Shown: positions 9,087-18,848, numbered from the stretch's first letter. The stretch is DNA of 64,000 nucleotides from Kistimonas sp964291505 (GCA_964291505.2 OZ220221.1:186001-250000), one strand, 5' to 3'. Program-made: numbers and translations. The notes: generated from the letters alone by a model not told the origin.

Positions 9087-9314
9087 TCTCATTGCCTTCC
9101 CTTTTCTTGTTCTTTAACAGGTATGGGGAAATAACTTAGTGATGGAAGATGTCGTGGCAATGACAGTAATATGACGCCATCGTGACAGTATTGGTTAATC
9201 ACCTGAGAAAATGAGCATTAATCGATTGCCAGCAACCCTGTTGTTCCAGCTATAAAAAACACAGCCGATTTAATGATGACCGACCCTCTATTCATTAATT
9301 AGCAATGTCGTATT

Positions 9315-9830
9315 ATGCAGTCTGTTATTTTTAACACCCTGATTCTTAATAGCCTTCCTATCTTTGGCATTCTCTTTCTCGACTGGCAGAGTACCGACCT
9401 GATTCTGCTATATGGCATCGAAACCCTGTTCATCATGGTCTTTGGGATTATTGCCATTTGCAGGCTGCCCGTTGAGAGCTCAGCAGCCAGTATTTTGAAA
9501 TTTGCAGGTATCCTGTTCTTTCTCTGCCATTTCGGGGTCTTTTCACTGGTCGTTCTGATTATCTCATTGATGTTTTATTTGGAGGCCGATGTTCAGGCCG
9601 AGCCCTTGCTGCTCTGGCTGGCCTTCGCCGCACTGGTCTGGCATCAGGTCAGGGAAATGGAGCAATATGGCGACCAGCCCCAGCCTGCCAGCAGGATATT
9701 TACCATGGGATTCAGCCCGTGGTTCCGGATCATTGGCTTCTTCATTGGCATGATTGCTACCTTCATCCTCTCCTCGGAGTGTGAAGACATCAATGATACG
9801 TTGAGTTGTAACTTCCACTATGACAGCTAA
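9315..9830 (+). CDS. Integral membrane protein, DUF6498-like
   Basis: A 171-residue protein with about five membrane segments and no enzymatic motif that I can see. The N-terminal pattern of a hydrophobic stretch, a short D-W-Q loop and then Y-G-I-E-T-L is like the DUF6498 group of bacterial membrane proteins of unknown function. It is divergent from the phosphonate operon across a 220-bp gap and probably has its own promoter there. The C-terminal tail (SSECEDINDT...) is hydrophilic and short, with two Cys. The family call is a resemblance only. Confidence 0.6.
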   Translation: MQSVIFNTLILNSLPIFGILFLDWQSTDLILLYGIETLFIMVFGIIAICRLPVESSAASILKFAGILFFLCHFGVFSLVVLIISLMFYLEADVQAEPLLLWLAFAALVWHQVREMEQYGDQPQPASRIFTMGFSPWFRIIGFFIGMIATFILSSECEDINDTLSCNFHYDS

Positions 9831-10031
9831 ACAGCAACAGAAGAAGAAACCAGAAACATCAATGATATTCTAATGCTCACCCTCCTGACCCTGAAAATCA
9901 CCAATGACCTTGTTGCTGATTTTATCCGACACCGGAGAAAACGGTCGGATGCGCAATCGGCGTAAAGCCGTCTGCATCATCAACACGAATTAATGCAGAT
10001 ATAAATCCAGCTACCTGGCTAGAAAAGCCTT

Positions 10032-10805
10032 TCAGAAAGAGTCGGTGTAACGTGATTCGATAATAAGCTTTGAGGCATGCTGTATTTTTTCCGCCCCATT
10101 AGCATAAATTTTCCCGCCACACAGCTGTTTCCAGCGATGGCAGAAAGACAGGTCCTCGGAAAGCTCAGCGTTTTCTAACGGTATCTTATTAAATGGTGTA
10201 ATAAATTGAGAAAATTTTGACGAGAAAGGCAACTTTTTATAGCGATAGTGATCAACAATATCCGGGCATTTCTCAACCATTGTTTCTATACAGCCTCTGG
10301 ATATCAGAAGTATACCCGCCCCACAGGCGTCCACTTCAAAGAAGCCATTCCCACAATCATCCACCACATTCCCGATAAATGAGCACGACTTGGCAAAGGC
10401 TTTGGGAAACTCCATACCGGATAGAGAATGAAGCTTTTGTAAATCGATATGCCGCCGTGGGGCAATCACACCAACAATATCTTTATCAAAGTCGATCATC
10501 TTATCAATCAAGTCACTATTAAAACCCATATCATCATCGATCATGAGGATATAGTCACAATCTTGCTTGTTGTAGAAAAAATGAGAGATAAGATAATTTC
10601 TTGAAACGGCGACATCAGCATAATCAACATCCGAAAATGAAAAACGAATCCCGGAAGTATTGGCGGCCGTTAAAACAGAATAGAGACTTCTTACATAACT
10701 CCCGGAATAACTTGACCCATAAGATGGCGTAGCAATATTGATTTTTAGGTTTCTTTTTTGTTTTGGAATAAACGGCATCCTCTCCGTTAATATATTGTCG
10801 CTCAT
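10032..10805 (-). CDS. Glycosyltransferase family 2-like protein (GT-A fold)
   Basis: A 257-residue cytosolic protein without membrane segments. After a basic N-terminus it has a NIATPSYG strand, then DYILMIDDDMGFNSDLI (about residues 84-100), a classic GT-A metal-binding D-D-D followed by the usual helix. A later C-G-A-G-I-L-L-I-S-R segment matches the acceptor-side region of processive-type GT2 enzymes, and LSEDLSFCHRWKQLGG-like ED--F-C contains the general-base position. It would transfer a sugar from a nucleotide donor; donor and acceptor are unknown. The ATG at 10805 follows GGAAAGG closely; a TTG at 10817 is less likely. The gene is markedly more AT-rich than amiB beside it and no polysaccharide genes are near, which suggests recent acquisition. 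Confidence 0.72.
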   Translation of the reverse strand: MSDNILTERMPFIPKQKRNLKINIATPSYGSSYSGSYVRSLYSVLTAANTSGIRFSFSDVDYADVAVSRNYLISHFFYNKQDCDYILMIDDDMGFNSDLIDKMIDFDKDIVGVIAPRRHIDLQKLHSLSGMEFPKAFAKSCSFIGNVVDDCGNGFFEVDACGAGILLISRGCIETMVEKCPDIVDHYRYKKLPFSSKFSQFITPFNKIPLENAELSEDLSFCHRWKQLCGGKIYANGAEKIQHASKLIIESRYTDSF

Positions 10806-10927
10806 TTTCCTTTCCAACGGTTTATATAATCCATCAGCAATTCATTGGTTAAATGGCATCTCTTGTTGCATCCTGCAACGCCAGATGCCCTGCCCAGCAC
10901 CATTAGCACATTTAGCAATGTATTACC

Positions 10928-10952
10928 GGAAATCCCACATCAGGGGATTTCC
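10928..10952 (-). terminator. Possible hairpin at the amiB stop codon
   Basis: Inverted repeat with 9-bp arms GGAAATCCC/GGGATTTCC and a 7-base loop, overlapping the end of amiB. It has no T-run, so it is a weak terminator candidate. Confidence 0.35.
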
Positions 10953-12286
10953 AGTAATTGTCCCACCTGAATATGGTCAGCCGCTTTGATGCCGTTAATG
11001 CGTCGCAGGCCTGACATGGATACATTGTACCGGGTCGCAATATCCGACAAGGTATCACCGGATTTCACCCGATGCTTGCGTGGCTTGGTCGATGCCAGCA
11101 ACGTGCCTTTGCTTTTCTCTTGGGCAATCAGCGTGCCCAGTGGCGGCTGTTTGTGGAAGAAATTGCGAATACCGGTGTAAATGGAGCGTGCTATCCGTGT
11201 CCGATGGGCATGGGATTTCAGCTTACGAGCATCTTCCGGGTTGGTGATAAACCCGGTTTCCACCAGCATTGAGGGGATATCCGGCGATTTCAGAACGACA
11301 AAAGCCGCCTGTTCAACCTGCTTTTTGTGCAGACGATTCTGCCTGCCCAGCTCACTGAGCACCATCTTACCCGCCTTGATGCTACGAGTCTGGGTATCCG
11401 TCATGGAGAGATCAAGTAGGACACTGGCCAGCAAGCCATCCTTATCATCCAGGCTGACCCCTTCCTCACCACCGATCAAATCAGAGTTGTTTTCCTTGTT
11501 AGCCAGCCAGCGCGCGGTCTCAGAGGTGGCACCCCGTTTAGACAGGGTGAACACCGACATCCCCCGGGCCTGGGGCTGAACAAACGCATCAGCATGGATG
11601 GAAACAAACAGGTCGGCCCCGTGTTTCCGTGCAATACGGGTGCGTTCCCGCAGGGAAATGTAGTAATCCCCGGTTCGGGTCAGCTTGGCCTTGAAGCCTT
11701 TTTCCCTGTTAAACAGTGCCGCGACCTCTTTGGCGATAGCCAGCGTGACCTCCTTTTCCCGGGCCTTTCCATGACCGATAGCGCCCGGGTCTTCCCCGCC
11801 ATGTCCGGCATCAATGGCCACGACAATATCCCGCCCCTGAACCGGCGCTGGGGATGACTTTGCCGGTATCGCTGGTTTGGCGCTGGCCTTGCCTTTATCA
11901 AACAGGTCTACCACCAGACGGTGGCCATAGGTGGAATTCGGTTTCAGCAGGAAACTGCGCGGACTGACTGCCTCATGCAAATCCAGCACGATACGCACAT
12001 CTTTATTGTTGCGCTTTGCCCATCGCACTTTGCGGATAGGGGTATTGGTCAGTGTCAGGCTTGTAAGTGACTGCTTAAGGGACGAACCATCCACATCAAT
12101 GACAAGGCGGCTGGGATTGCTGAGCGAAAAGATTTTGTGATTAACGGAACCAGTGAGATCAAACACCAGGCGCGTCTTTTCCGGCGAGCGCCACAGACGG
12201 GCGCCCTCAATGTTGGCGGCATTGGCTATGCCCGCCACCAACAGTAGCAAGACAATCAGGCTTGTGTTTGCCAGACGTCCTAGCAT
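10940..12286 (-). CDS. amiB: N-acetylmuramoyl-L-alanine amidase AmiB
   Basis: Periplasmic zinc amidase that cuts the peptide from muramic acid to split daughter-cell septa. It is 448 residues long: a signal peptide (1-23), an AMIN septum-targeting domain (about 24-125), the Amidase_3 catalytic domain (about 153-372) and one C-terminal LysM domain (about 402-447) starting H-R-V-K-S-G-D-T-L. Zinc and catalytic positions are visible in DAGHGGEDPGA, SIHADAF and VETGFITNPED. The start overlaps the end of tsaE by 7 bp with GGAGG inside the tsaE end, so the two are coupled. The order nnrD-tsaE-amiB matches E. coli. Activation by EnvC/NlpD-type partners is known for the family; none is seen here. Confidence 0.96.
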   Translation of the reverse strand: MLGRLANTSLIVLLLLVAGIANAANIEGARLWRSPEKTRLVFDLTGSVNHKIFSLSNPSRLVIDVDGSSLKQSLTSLTLTNTPIRKVRWAKRNNKDVRIVLDLHEAVSPRSFLLKPNSTYGHRLVVDLFDKGKASAKPAIPAKSSPAPVQGRDIVVAIDAGHGGEDPGAIGHGKAREKEVTLAIAKEVAALFNREKGFKAKLTRTGDYYISLRERTRIARKHGADLFVSIHADAFVQPQARGMSVFTLSKRGATSETARWLANKENNSDLIGGEEGVSLDDKDGLLASVLLDLSMTDTQTRSIKAGKMVLSELGRQNRLHKKQVEQAAFVVLKSPDIPSMLVETGFITNPEDARKLKSHAHRTRIARSIYTGIRNFFHKQPPLGTLIAQEKSKGTLLASTKPRKHRVKSGDTLSDIATRYNVSMSGLRRINGIKAADHIQVGQLLEIP

Positions 12287-12795
12287 ACCTCCTCCACCAA
12301 CATTCCCTGTCTGTCCGCTATCGTTTTACAGATAGCCCGCCCATGTCCGGTCTGCGGGTCTACCGTGACAATCCGCGCCTCCGGAAGGTATTCGATAGAT
12401 AATATAATATCGGCGGTCGGAAGGAAGCCCTTACCGCGATCCGGCCATTCAATCAGGCAAAGGGATGGGCTTTCGAAATAGTCCAGGACACCCAGGAAAT
12501 CGAGTTCCTCAGGGTCACCCAGGCGATAAAGATCAAAGTGGTAAACGGATACCTGCTCCATTTCGTACGGTTCAACCAGAGTATATGTCGGGCTTTTGAC
12601 GGCCCCTTCATAGCCGAACCCACGCATGACACCGCGACACAGTGTCGTTTTCCCCGCCCCGAGATTACCCTGTAGATAGACAGTGCCATGGCCCTGACAA
12701 GCTTCCGCCAATAGACGGCCGAAAGCCACCATGCGAGCTTCACCGGCAAGAGTCAGTTGAATTGTCTCAGACATCGTATTCGACACGTTTCCCAT
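12280..12795 (-). CDS. tsaE: tRNA threonylcarbamoyladenosine biosynthesis ATPase TsaE
   Basis: Cytosolic ATPase that works with TsaB, TsaC and TsaD to make t6A at position 37 of ANN-decoding tRNAs. Of 171 residues, the Walker A GNLGAGKTTLCRG lies at about 44-56. The switch region with SPTYTLVEPY and H-F-D-L-Y-R follows, then the conserved IEWPDRG. The start at 12795 is supported by AAGGTG five bases upstream; a second in-frame ATG at 12774 would give the more usual length, about 164 residues. It is coupled to amiB by a 7-bp overlap and lies 96 bp after nnrD, as in many gammaproteobacteria. Confidence 0.95.
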   Translation of the reverse strand: MGNVSNTMSETIQLTLAGEARMVAFGRLLAEACQGHGTVYLQGNLGAGKTTLCRGVMRGFGYEGAVKSPTYTLVEPYEMEQVSVYHFDLYRLGDPEELDFLGVLDYFESPSLCLIEWPDRGKGFLPTADIILSIEYLPEARIVTVDPQTGHGRAICKTIADRQGMLVEEVC

Positions 12796-12891
12796 ACCAT
12801 CACCTTAACCGGGAAGGATACCATCGGGAAACCGGGGTAAAAACGCCGTATTTGTCACGAATATCAGCTAATGACACTTTTTGTCCTGAAC

Positions 12892-14406
12892 TCAGGCATT
12901 GGCCAGCTGATTCATGCGTCGGCGAATATAGGGCAACAAATCTGTGGCTTTCATACCGATCTGCCCGCCATCCGCTGCACAGTCGTCCCCGGCAGCAGCA
13001 TGCAACCAGACACCGATTTTTGCCGCCTGATCCATGTCATAGCCTTGCGCCAGCAGACTGCCGATCACGCCACTGAGCACATCCCCCATCCCCGCCACAG
13101 CCATGCCGGGATTGCCAGCACCGCACAAAGAGACCGTTTCACCGTCATAAACCAGTGAACCCGCACCTTTTAACACTGAGACACCACCATACTGCTGCTG
13201 TAACTGTCGGACGGCCGCAAAGCGGTTAGCCTGAATTTCCGGAATAGACTCCTGCAGAAGCCGACTGGCTTCCCCCGGATGGGGTGTCATCAGCAATGCA
13301 CGGGAATTACTGCCCAGTAACCGGTTATCTTCAGCAATCAGGTTCAAGGCATCCGCATCCACAAGAATCGGAAGCTCTGACTGTAACAAGCACGCCAGCA
13401 ACGCTTTGCTCCAGGCTGACTGTCCAAGACCTGGGCCTACAACTACGGCTGATTTACCCGTAAGTAAGGTACTCAAAGTATCAGCATCATTAACACCACG
13501 CGCCATGATTTCAGGACAGCGAGCATTAATAGCATCCACATGTGCTTCACGTGTCGCCACTGTCACCAGCCCTGCGCCGGTTCTGAGTGCCGCTTCGGCC
13601 GCCATTACGACCGCGCCGCCCATCCCTTCATCGCCCCCGACAACCAGCAGATGGCCATGACTACCTTTGTTGGCATCGGCTAGCCTGGGCCGTATGAAGG
13701 CTGCCAGATCCTGCTCCCGCAGCAAATGGGAGGCGGGCATTTCTTTGTTGTAAATTTCATCCGGTACGGCAAGCGAGGCAAAGTTGAGAGTGCCGCAATA
13801 ACGTGGACCGGCACCGGTCAACAGTCCCTGCTTCAGGCCAATGAATGTCACCGTCATTGCGGCCTGCACTGCTGCGCCGAGGGCTGCTCCGGTATCCGCT
13901 GATAAGCCGGAGGGGATATCCACCGCCAGCACAGGACGTTCCGAATGATTGATCATCTGGATGGCATCCAGGTAATAACCCTTAACGTCACCACTGAGAC
14001 CTGTCCCCAGCATGGCATCCACCAGCACGGTGCCAGTGATCGTTACATTTCGACTCCAGGCTTCCGTAGAACCACCAAGGTCACGGAACCAGTGCCATGC
14101 TCGCAGGGCGTCCCCGCTTAATTCATCAGGATGCTTGAGTGCAATCACTCGCACAGGGAGATAGCGCTGGCGCGCGAGACTGGCAATTACGTAACCATCA
14201 CCGCCATTATTGCCTGCACCACAGAACACCTGCAGGGTGCCACCCCGGGTTAATGCCGGCCATCGCTCCAGCATCCGGTCAAACGCCGACTGACCGGCCC
14301 GTTTCATCAATTCAAAACCGTTGATGTGATAATCATTGATGGCAACCGCATCCAGATGCCTGACCTGTTCAGCGGTATACAATGCTTCTGGCAACCACTC
14401 GTCCAT
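12892..14406 (-). CDS. nnrD: Bifunctional NAD(P)H-hydrate epimerase/dehydratase NnrD
   Basis: Repairs hydrated NAD(P)H: the N-terminal YjeF_N domain (about residues 1-215) epimerises S/R-NAD(P)HX and the C-terminal carbohydrate-kinase-like domain (about 225-500) dehydrates S-NADHX with ADP. Visible motifs are F-C-G-A-G-N-N-G-G-D-G-Y in the epimerase and ADANKGSHGHLLVVGGD, MTPHPGEA and GNPGMAVAGMGDVLSG in the dehydratase. At 504 residues it has the full two-domain length. The ATG at 14406 is preferred; a GTG at 14415 lies too close to the AAAGGG site. It heads the nnrD-tsaE-amiB group and in E. coli sits next to queG, from which a broken transporter gene now separates it. Confidence 0.95.
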   Translation of the reverse strand: MDEWLPEALYTAEQVRHLDAVAINDYHINGFELMKRAGQSAFDRMLERWPALTRGGTLQVFCGAGNNGGDGYVIASLARQRYLPVRVIALKHPDELSGDALRAWHWFRDLGGSTEAWSRNVTITGTVLVDAMLGTGLSGDVKGYYLDAIQMINHSERPVLAVDIPSGLSADTGAALGAAVQAAMTVTFIGLKQGLLTGAGPRYCGTLNFASLAVPDEIYNKEMPASHLLREQDLAAFIRPRLADANKGSHGHLLVVGGDEGMGGAVVMAAEAALRTGAGLVTVATREAHVDAINARCPEIMARGVNDADTLSTLLTGKSAVVVGPGLGQSAWSKALLACLLQSELPILVDADALNLIAEDNRLLGSNSRALLMTPHPGEASRLLQESIPEIQANRFAAVRQLQQQYGGVSVLKGAGSLVYDGETVSLCGAGNPGMAVAGMGDVLSGVIGSLLAQGYDMDQAAKIGVWLHAAAGDDCAADGGQIGMKATDLLPYIRRRMNQLANA

Positions 14407-14512
14407 GGGAGACACGCCCTTTCAGTGACCTTCTTCTTTCATTATATCCATTGCAGCAAAAAAAACGGTGACTTGGCCCCAGTACACAAGACTGTCATTA
14501 AAAGTCCACCAT

Positions 14513-15788
14513 TCAAGGTATATGTGAAATCGTCAGCGTATGACGTTCAACTATCCGACTTGCAGTAAACAAAGTCACCAGTGAACAGCTGAACAAATAA
14601 CATAGCGGCAATGTCAATGAATATTGCTCATATAAACTGGATAACCAAACACCAAATGCCACGAAGAGAGCAAAGCCAATGTTATAGGCAAGCGCAAAAC
14701 CACTGCATCGAAGACGGGTTGGGAATGAGTCAAGAATAACCCGGGCAAAGACACCACGGCCAAGCGCAGCAAAAATCGCAACAGACATTACAAGCAACCA
14801 GAAAAAAACGCCAGGCGGTGAAAAATCAACGAACAAACCCAGGACACTTAACGAACATGTCATTATTGCACTGAAATGGACGATCCATTTGCGCCCCATC
14901 AGATCGGACAATTTTCCCCCAAGAATGATAAATGGAATACCAATAGACAGAGACAGCACAAACAGGAACAGGAAATCGCGTTCGGACAGTCCAACAGCAG
15001 AGGGAAACAACTTATAAATAGATAACAAGCAGGCTAATGCACCAGCATCCTTCAAGGCTATCCCGATACCTACCAATATCTCCCGATAGTGATAAACCAG
15101 TACTTCAACAGGGGGGGAATTATTGCTCCTGCAGAAATAACGATGTGCATCAAGAAATACCCGGGATTCCAGGGTGCACAGTCGGATAGCGTAGGCAATT
15201 CCCCCCATAGCCCCACCAAACAGAAACAAGAGGCGCCATCCCCAGGCGACAATATCTGCATCCGATAAAAACAACATCAAAAGCTGACAGCACAGAAAAC
15301 CCACCAAATAACCAAATTCACAACCCGCGCCAAACTGTGCCACCACATACCCCCTGTTGTGATGGTTACTATTCTCAGAAACAAAGACATACCCGAGTGG
15401 TATTTCTCCTCCCGCCGAGATCCCCTGCAGCACCCTGAAAACCATGAGCCAGACATAAGCCACAACACCTTGGCTGTTTGCATCAGGCAACAGTGCAATC
15501 CCAAGAGTGGCCATTGACATCAACATGAGTGAGTAGAGAAATGTTTTTTTACGGCCCAGACAATCCCCAAAATAGCCAAACATGATGCCCCCCAGGGGGC
15601 GCGCGATATAACCAGTCGATATAACCAGTCACCATCAATCCCGCGGCAAGATAGTCCCCTTGTTTGGCCAAAGGCAGAAACACAGCGGACAGGTAATCCG
15701 ACAGAAACAGGAAAATAGAAAAATCGTACATCTCAATCGCACCGCCCGCAGCCGTGGCGATGATGGGATAGCGGTAATCACCCTGCAT
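14513..15788 (-). pseudogene. MFS transporter of the metabolite:H+ symporter type, frameshifted by a 13-bp duplication
   Basis: Two overlapping frames encode the parts of one transporter. The first part (from the ATG at 15788) gives TM1-2 with GGAIEMYDFSIF; the second (to 14513) carries DCLGRKK and the rest. The break is a perfect tandem copy of GATATAACCAGTC at 15605-15617 and 15618-15630. Removing one copy restores a single 420-residue frame reading M-V-T-G-Y-I-A-R-P-L-G-G-I-M-F-G-Y-F-G-D, which is exactly the family loop 2-3 signature. The intact protein would be a ProP/KgtP-like proton symporter of unknown substrate. As read here it is inactive, unless the repeat contracts. It lies between nnrD and queG. 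Confidence 0.85.
15605..15630. repeat. Perfect 13-bp tandem duplication inside the MFS gene
   Basis: GATATAACCAGTC occurs twice head to tail. Loss of one copy brings the transporter gene back into frame, so this is the disrupting event or a reversible slippage site. Confidence 0.9.
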
Positions 15789-16104
15789 TAACCCATAAGC
15801 CCTGTCAGTGGAAAGAATTGAGAAATATAGTCATTTTCATATTTGCCTACCCTGAAATAGTCAGGGGATTTGAAGTAACGCAGCAAATACAAGGTAAAAG
15901 CCACGTAACGCATAAAATAGCGACGTACCATGACTTTTCGAATACAACAACATCGCAATACAACCGTAATGCCAGAGGGGGAAAACCAACACTTCATCCG
16001 TGAATAATCTGAAACCCGATTGTGCCTATTCCGTCTATTCAATATCGTTTTTAGCGCTTACCCTATATCCTTCGTTTTCATTGTGTTATTGCCATTAAAA
16101 CTCC
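15789..16104. other. Gene-free stretch before queG
   Basis: About 316 bp, AT-rich. A small hairpin CCCTGA-loop-TCAGGG near 15852-15868 is the only structure seen. It must hold the queG promoter, but I cannot place it. Confidence 0.4.
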
Positions 16105-17214
16105 GTGACCGATTCAGCCCTTCAAACCAGCCCATCTCCGGACATGCCCGATCTGGCAAACGCCATTAAACAGTGGGGGCGTGAACTTGGCTTTCAGGCC
16201 GTGGGGATTACTGACGTTGACCTTGGCGAACACGAGCAGTACCTGCAATCCTGGCTGAGTCGTCATTTCCACGGAGAAATGACCTACATGGCCGACCACG
16301 GCAACAAGCGCTCCCGTCCAGCTGAGCTGGTACCCGGCACCCTGCGCGTGATCAGCGTCAGGATGGATTACCTTCCTGCCGATACCAATGCCGTGCGTAT
16401 CCTCAAAGACAGCAGCAAAGCCTACATTTCCCGCTATTCCCTGGGGCGTGACTATCACAAGGTCATTCGCAAGCGCCTGCAGCAGCTGGCAAGTCGTATT
16501 GAAGAACAAGTGGGTCAGTTTGGTTACCGGGCGTTTGTTGACAGCGCCCCGGTACTGGAAAAAGCCATCGCCATGAAGGCAGGTCTGGGCTGGATCGGCA
16601 AGAATACCCTGTTGATGAACAACAAGGCCGGCTCATGGTTCTTTCTGGGGGAACTGTTTACCGATCTGCCACTGCCGGTGGATAAGCCAAAGGAAACCAT
16701 ACACTGCGGCAGCTGCTTTGCCTGCCGCGATGTCTGTCCGACGGACGCCATTGTCGGCCCTCACCAGCTGGATGCCAGACGCTGCATCTCCTATCTCACC
16801 ATAGAGCTGAAAGGCGCCATCCCGGCCGAGTACCGCAAGGCCATTGGTAACCGTGTATTCGGATGTGATGACTGCCAGCTGATCTGCCCCTGGAACAAGT
16901 TTGCCAAACCGACGGCGGAAACAGACTTTTTACCCCGGCACCAGCTGGATTCCACCGAACTGGCTGACCTGTTTCTCTGGACTGAGCAGGAATTCCTCGA
17001 TCGCACAGCAGGCTCCCCCATTCGCCGCACCGGTTTTGAGGGATGGCTTCGCAACCTGGCCGTCGGATTGGGTAATGCGCCCAGTTCCGAAAAAGTGATT
17101 ACGGCCCTGAAGGCTCGACAGGAGTATCCCTCCGAGCTGGTACGAGAGCATGTCGAGTGGGCGCTGTTACAACACAATAAGGATGGATGTCGTCAACCAA
17201 CAGATGACGTCTGA
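16105..17214 (+). CDS. queG: Epoxyqueuosine reductase QueG
   Basis: Catalyses the last step of queuosine synthesis in tRNA, reducing epoxyqueuosine with cobalamin and two 4Fe-4S clusters. In 369 residues the catalytic-Asp segment FVDSAPVLEK is at about 144-153. Cluster ligands are in CGSCFACRDVCP (201-212) and GCDDCQLICPWNKF (253-266). A HEAT-like C-terminal tail follows. The start taken is a GTG with no clear ribosome site; an ATG at 16144 is an alternative that would remove 13 residues. The last 22 bp overlap the 3' end of the convergent acyl-CoA synthetase gene. In E. coli queG also faces away from nnrD. Confidence 0.95.
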   Translation: MTDSALQTSPSPDMPDLANAIKQWGRELGFQAVGITDVDLGEHEQYLQSWLSRHFHGEMTYMADHGNKRSRPAELVPGTLRVISVRMDYLPADTNAVRILKDSSKAYISRYSLGRDYHKVIRKRLQQLASRIEEQVGQFGYRAFVDSAPVLEKAIAMKAGLGWIGKNTLLMNNKAGSWFFLGELFTDLPLPVDKPKETIHCGSCFACRDVCPTDAIVGPHQLDARRCISYLTIELKGAIPAEYRKAIGNRVFGCDDCQLICPWNKFAKPTAETDFLPRHQLDSTELADLFLWTEQEFLDRTAGSPIRRTGFEGWLRNLAVGLGNAPSSEKVITALKARQEYPSELVREHVEWALLQHNKDGCRQPTDDV

Positions 17215-18848
17215 GGTTGACCGTTCGCCGCCCCAAAATAGTCACAAAACTGCTCTCTGAGTATGCGCTTATTCAGCTTGCCGGTGGCGGTATAAGGCAG
17301 CGTTTTTATCCAGACGATATCATCTGGAATCCACCAGTCTGCCACTTTACCCTGGTACCAGGACGCCATTTCGGCTTTATCCACAGACTCCCCTTTACCC
17401 ACAGCCACCAGCAGAGGTCTCTCTCCCCAACGGTTATGGGGGACCGCAATCACCGCAGCAGCCGCTACCTCTGGCTGATTCATGGCAATATTCTCCAGCT
17501 CAATGGAGCAGATCCACTCACCACCGGACTTGATCAGATCCTTACGCCGGTCTGTGATCATCAGGTAACCATCTGCATCAATGGTGGCAATATCGCCGGT
17601 TCGCAACCAGCCAGCCTCATCGTGTGAATCCACTTCGGTCTCTATCTGGTAGTATCGGGAACAGACGGTAGGCGCCCGAACACAAAGCTCGCCCATCTGA
17701 AGGCCATCGTGGGGCAGGATATTCCCCTGCTCGTCGACTATTTTCATCTGCACACCGAACAGGGGTGTTCCCTGTTTTAGCGACAAAGAGTCGAGCTCAG
17801 CTTGCGATTTATCACAAACCGCAGCCCTGACCCGGTTAAAGGTGCCCACCGGGCTCATTTCAGTCATCCCCCAGCCCTGATGCACAGAAACACCATATTT
17901 TTTCATCCGCTCAAACAGGCTGGCCGGACTGGCAGAGCCTCCCACACCAATTTCCTGCAGACAGTCAATACGCTTGCCGCTGGATTCCAGGTAATCCAGC
18001 AAAGCCTGCCAGATGGTGGGAACCCCAGTGCTGCAGGTGACCTGTTCCGTGACTATCAGCTTCTGCAGCATTTCCCCGTCGGCCATCTTGGGTCCGGGCA
18101 GTACCAGTTTGGCCCCCAGCATAGGCGCGGCATGGGGCATTCCCCAGGCATTAACATGGAACATCGGCACAACCGGCATCACCACATCGTGATCAGAGAG
18201 ATTCAGGCAATTAGACATAGCCACCATCATGGCATGCAGCAGGGTGGAACGATGGCTGTAAAGAACCCCCTTGGGGTTGCCTGTCGTTCCGGAGGTATAA
18301 CACAGGGAGCTGGCGGTATATTCATCCAGCACAGGCCAGTCAAAATCCTTCGGTTCATCGGTAATCAGGGTTTCGTATGCGATGGCATGTTTCAGGGACG
18401 TGTCCGGCATGGCTGATTCGCTAGTCAAAACCACGAAGCCTTCAACGGCCGTCAAATCAGGCTGCAGCTTTTCCAGCAGGGGAACGAAGAGAGGATCAGT
18501 GAAAATCCAGCGATCTTCTGCGTGATTGAGGATATAAAGAATCTGTTCTTCAAACAGCCGGGGATTAACGGTATGGCAAATAGCACCGGCACAGGTAATA
18601 GCGTAATAAATCTCCAGATGGCGGAAGTCAGTCCACGCAAGGGTGGCAATCCGGTCTCCTCCCTTCATGCCCAGACGCTGCATCGCATTGGCCAACTGCC
18701 GAACGCGCCTGAAACAATCCCGATACTGATAACGGTGAATGCCTTGGTCTTGCGTGACAGAAACGATTTCTGATGTTGGATACACCGTTTCAGCATGCTG
18801 CATGATCATTGTGATCAACAGCGGCTGATCCATCATAAGACCGTTCAT
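17193..18848 (-). CDS. Medium/long-chain fatty-acid--CoA ligase (AMP-forming)
   Basis: A 551-residue member of the acyl-adenylate-forming family, closest in pattern to AlkK-like medium-chain acyl-CoA synthetases. ATP/AMP motifs: LCYTSGTTGNPKG (P-loop, near 180-192), GWGMTEMSP (A5), WLRTGDIATID (A7), ITDRRKDLIKSGGEWI (A8 with the hinge) and a C-terminal lysine in YTATGKLNKR. It activates free fatty acids with CoA and ATP for beta-oxidation or lipid synthesis; chain length is not decided by the sequence. The ATG at 18848 has GGAG eight bases upstream; an ATG at 18878 is poorly placed. It stands alone and its 3' end overlaps queG. Confidence 0.88.
   Translation of the reverse strand: MNGLMMDQPLLITMIMQHAETVYPTSEIVSVTQDQGIHRYQYRDCFRRVRQLANAMQRLGMKGGDRIATLAWTDFRHLEIYYAITCAGAICHTVNPRLFEEQILYILNHAEDRWIFTDPLFVPLLEKLQPDLTAVEGFVVLTSESAMPDTSLKHAIAYETLITDEPKDFDWPVLDEYTASSLCYTSGTTGNPKGVLYSHRSTLLHAMMVAMSNCLNLSDHDVVMPVVPMFHVNAWGMPHAAPMLGAKLVLPGPKMADGEMLQKLIVTEQVTCSTGVPTIWQALLDYLESSGKRIDCLQEIGVGGSASPASLFERMKKYGVSVHQGWGMTEMSPVGTFNRVRAAVCDKSQAELDSLSLKQGTPLFGVQMKIVDEQGNILPHDGLQMGELCVRAPTVCSRYYQIETEVDSHDEAGWLRTGDIATIDADGYLMITDRRKDLIKSGGEWICSIELENIAMNQPEVAAAAVIAVPHNRWGERPLLVAVGKGESVDKAEMASWYQGKVADWWIPDDIVWIKTLPYTATGKLNKRILREQFCDYFGAANGQPQTSSVG

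Noticed and set aside
15605..15630. The 13-bp repeat as an attachment site of a mobile element
   Set aside because: The copies are directly adjacent with nothing between them; it is a slippage-type duplication.
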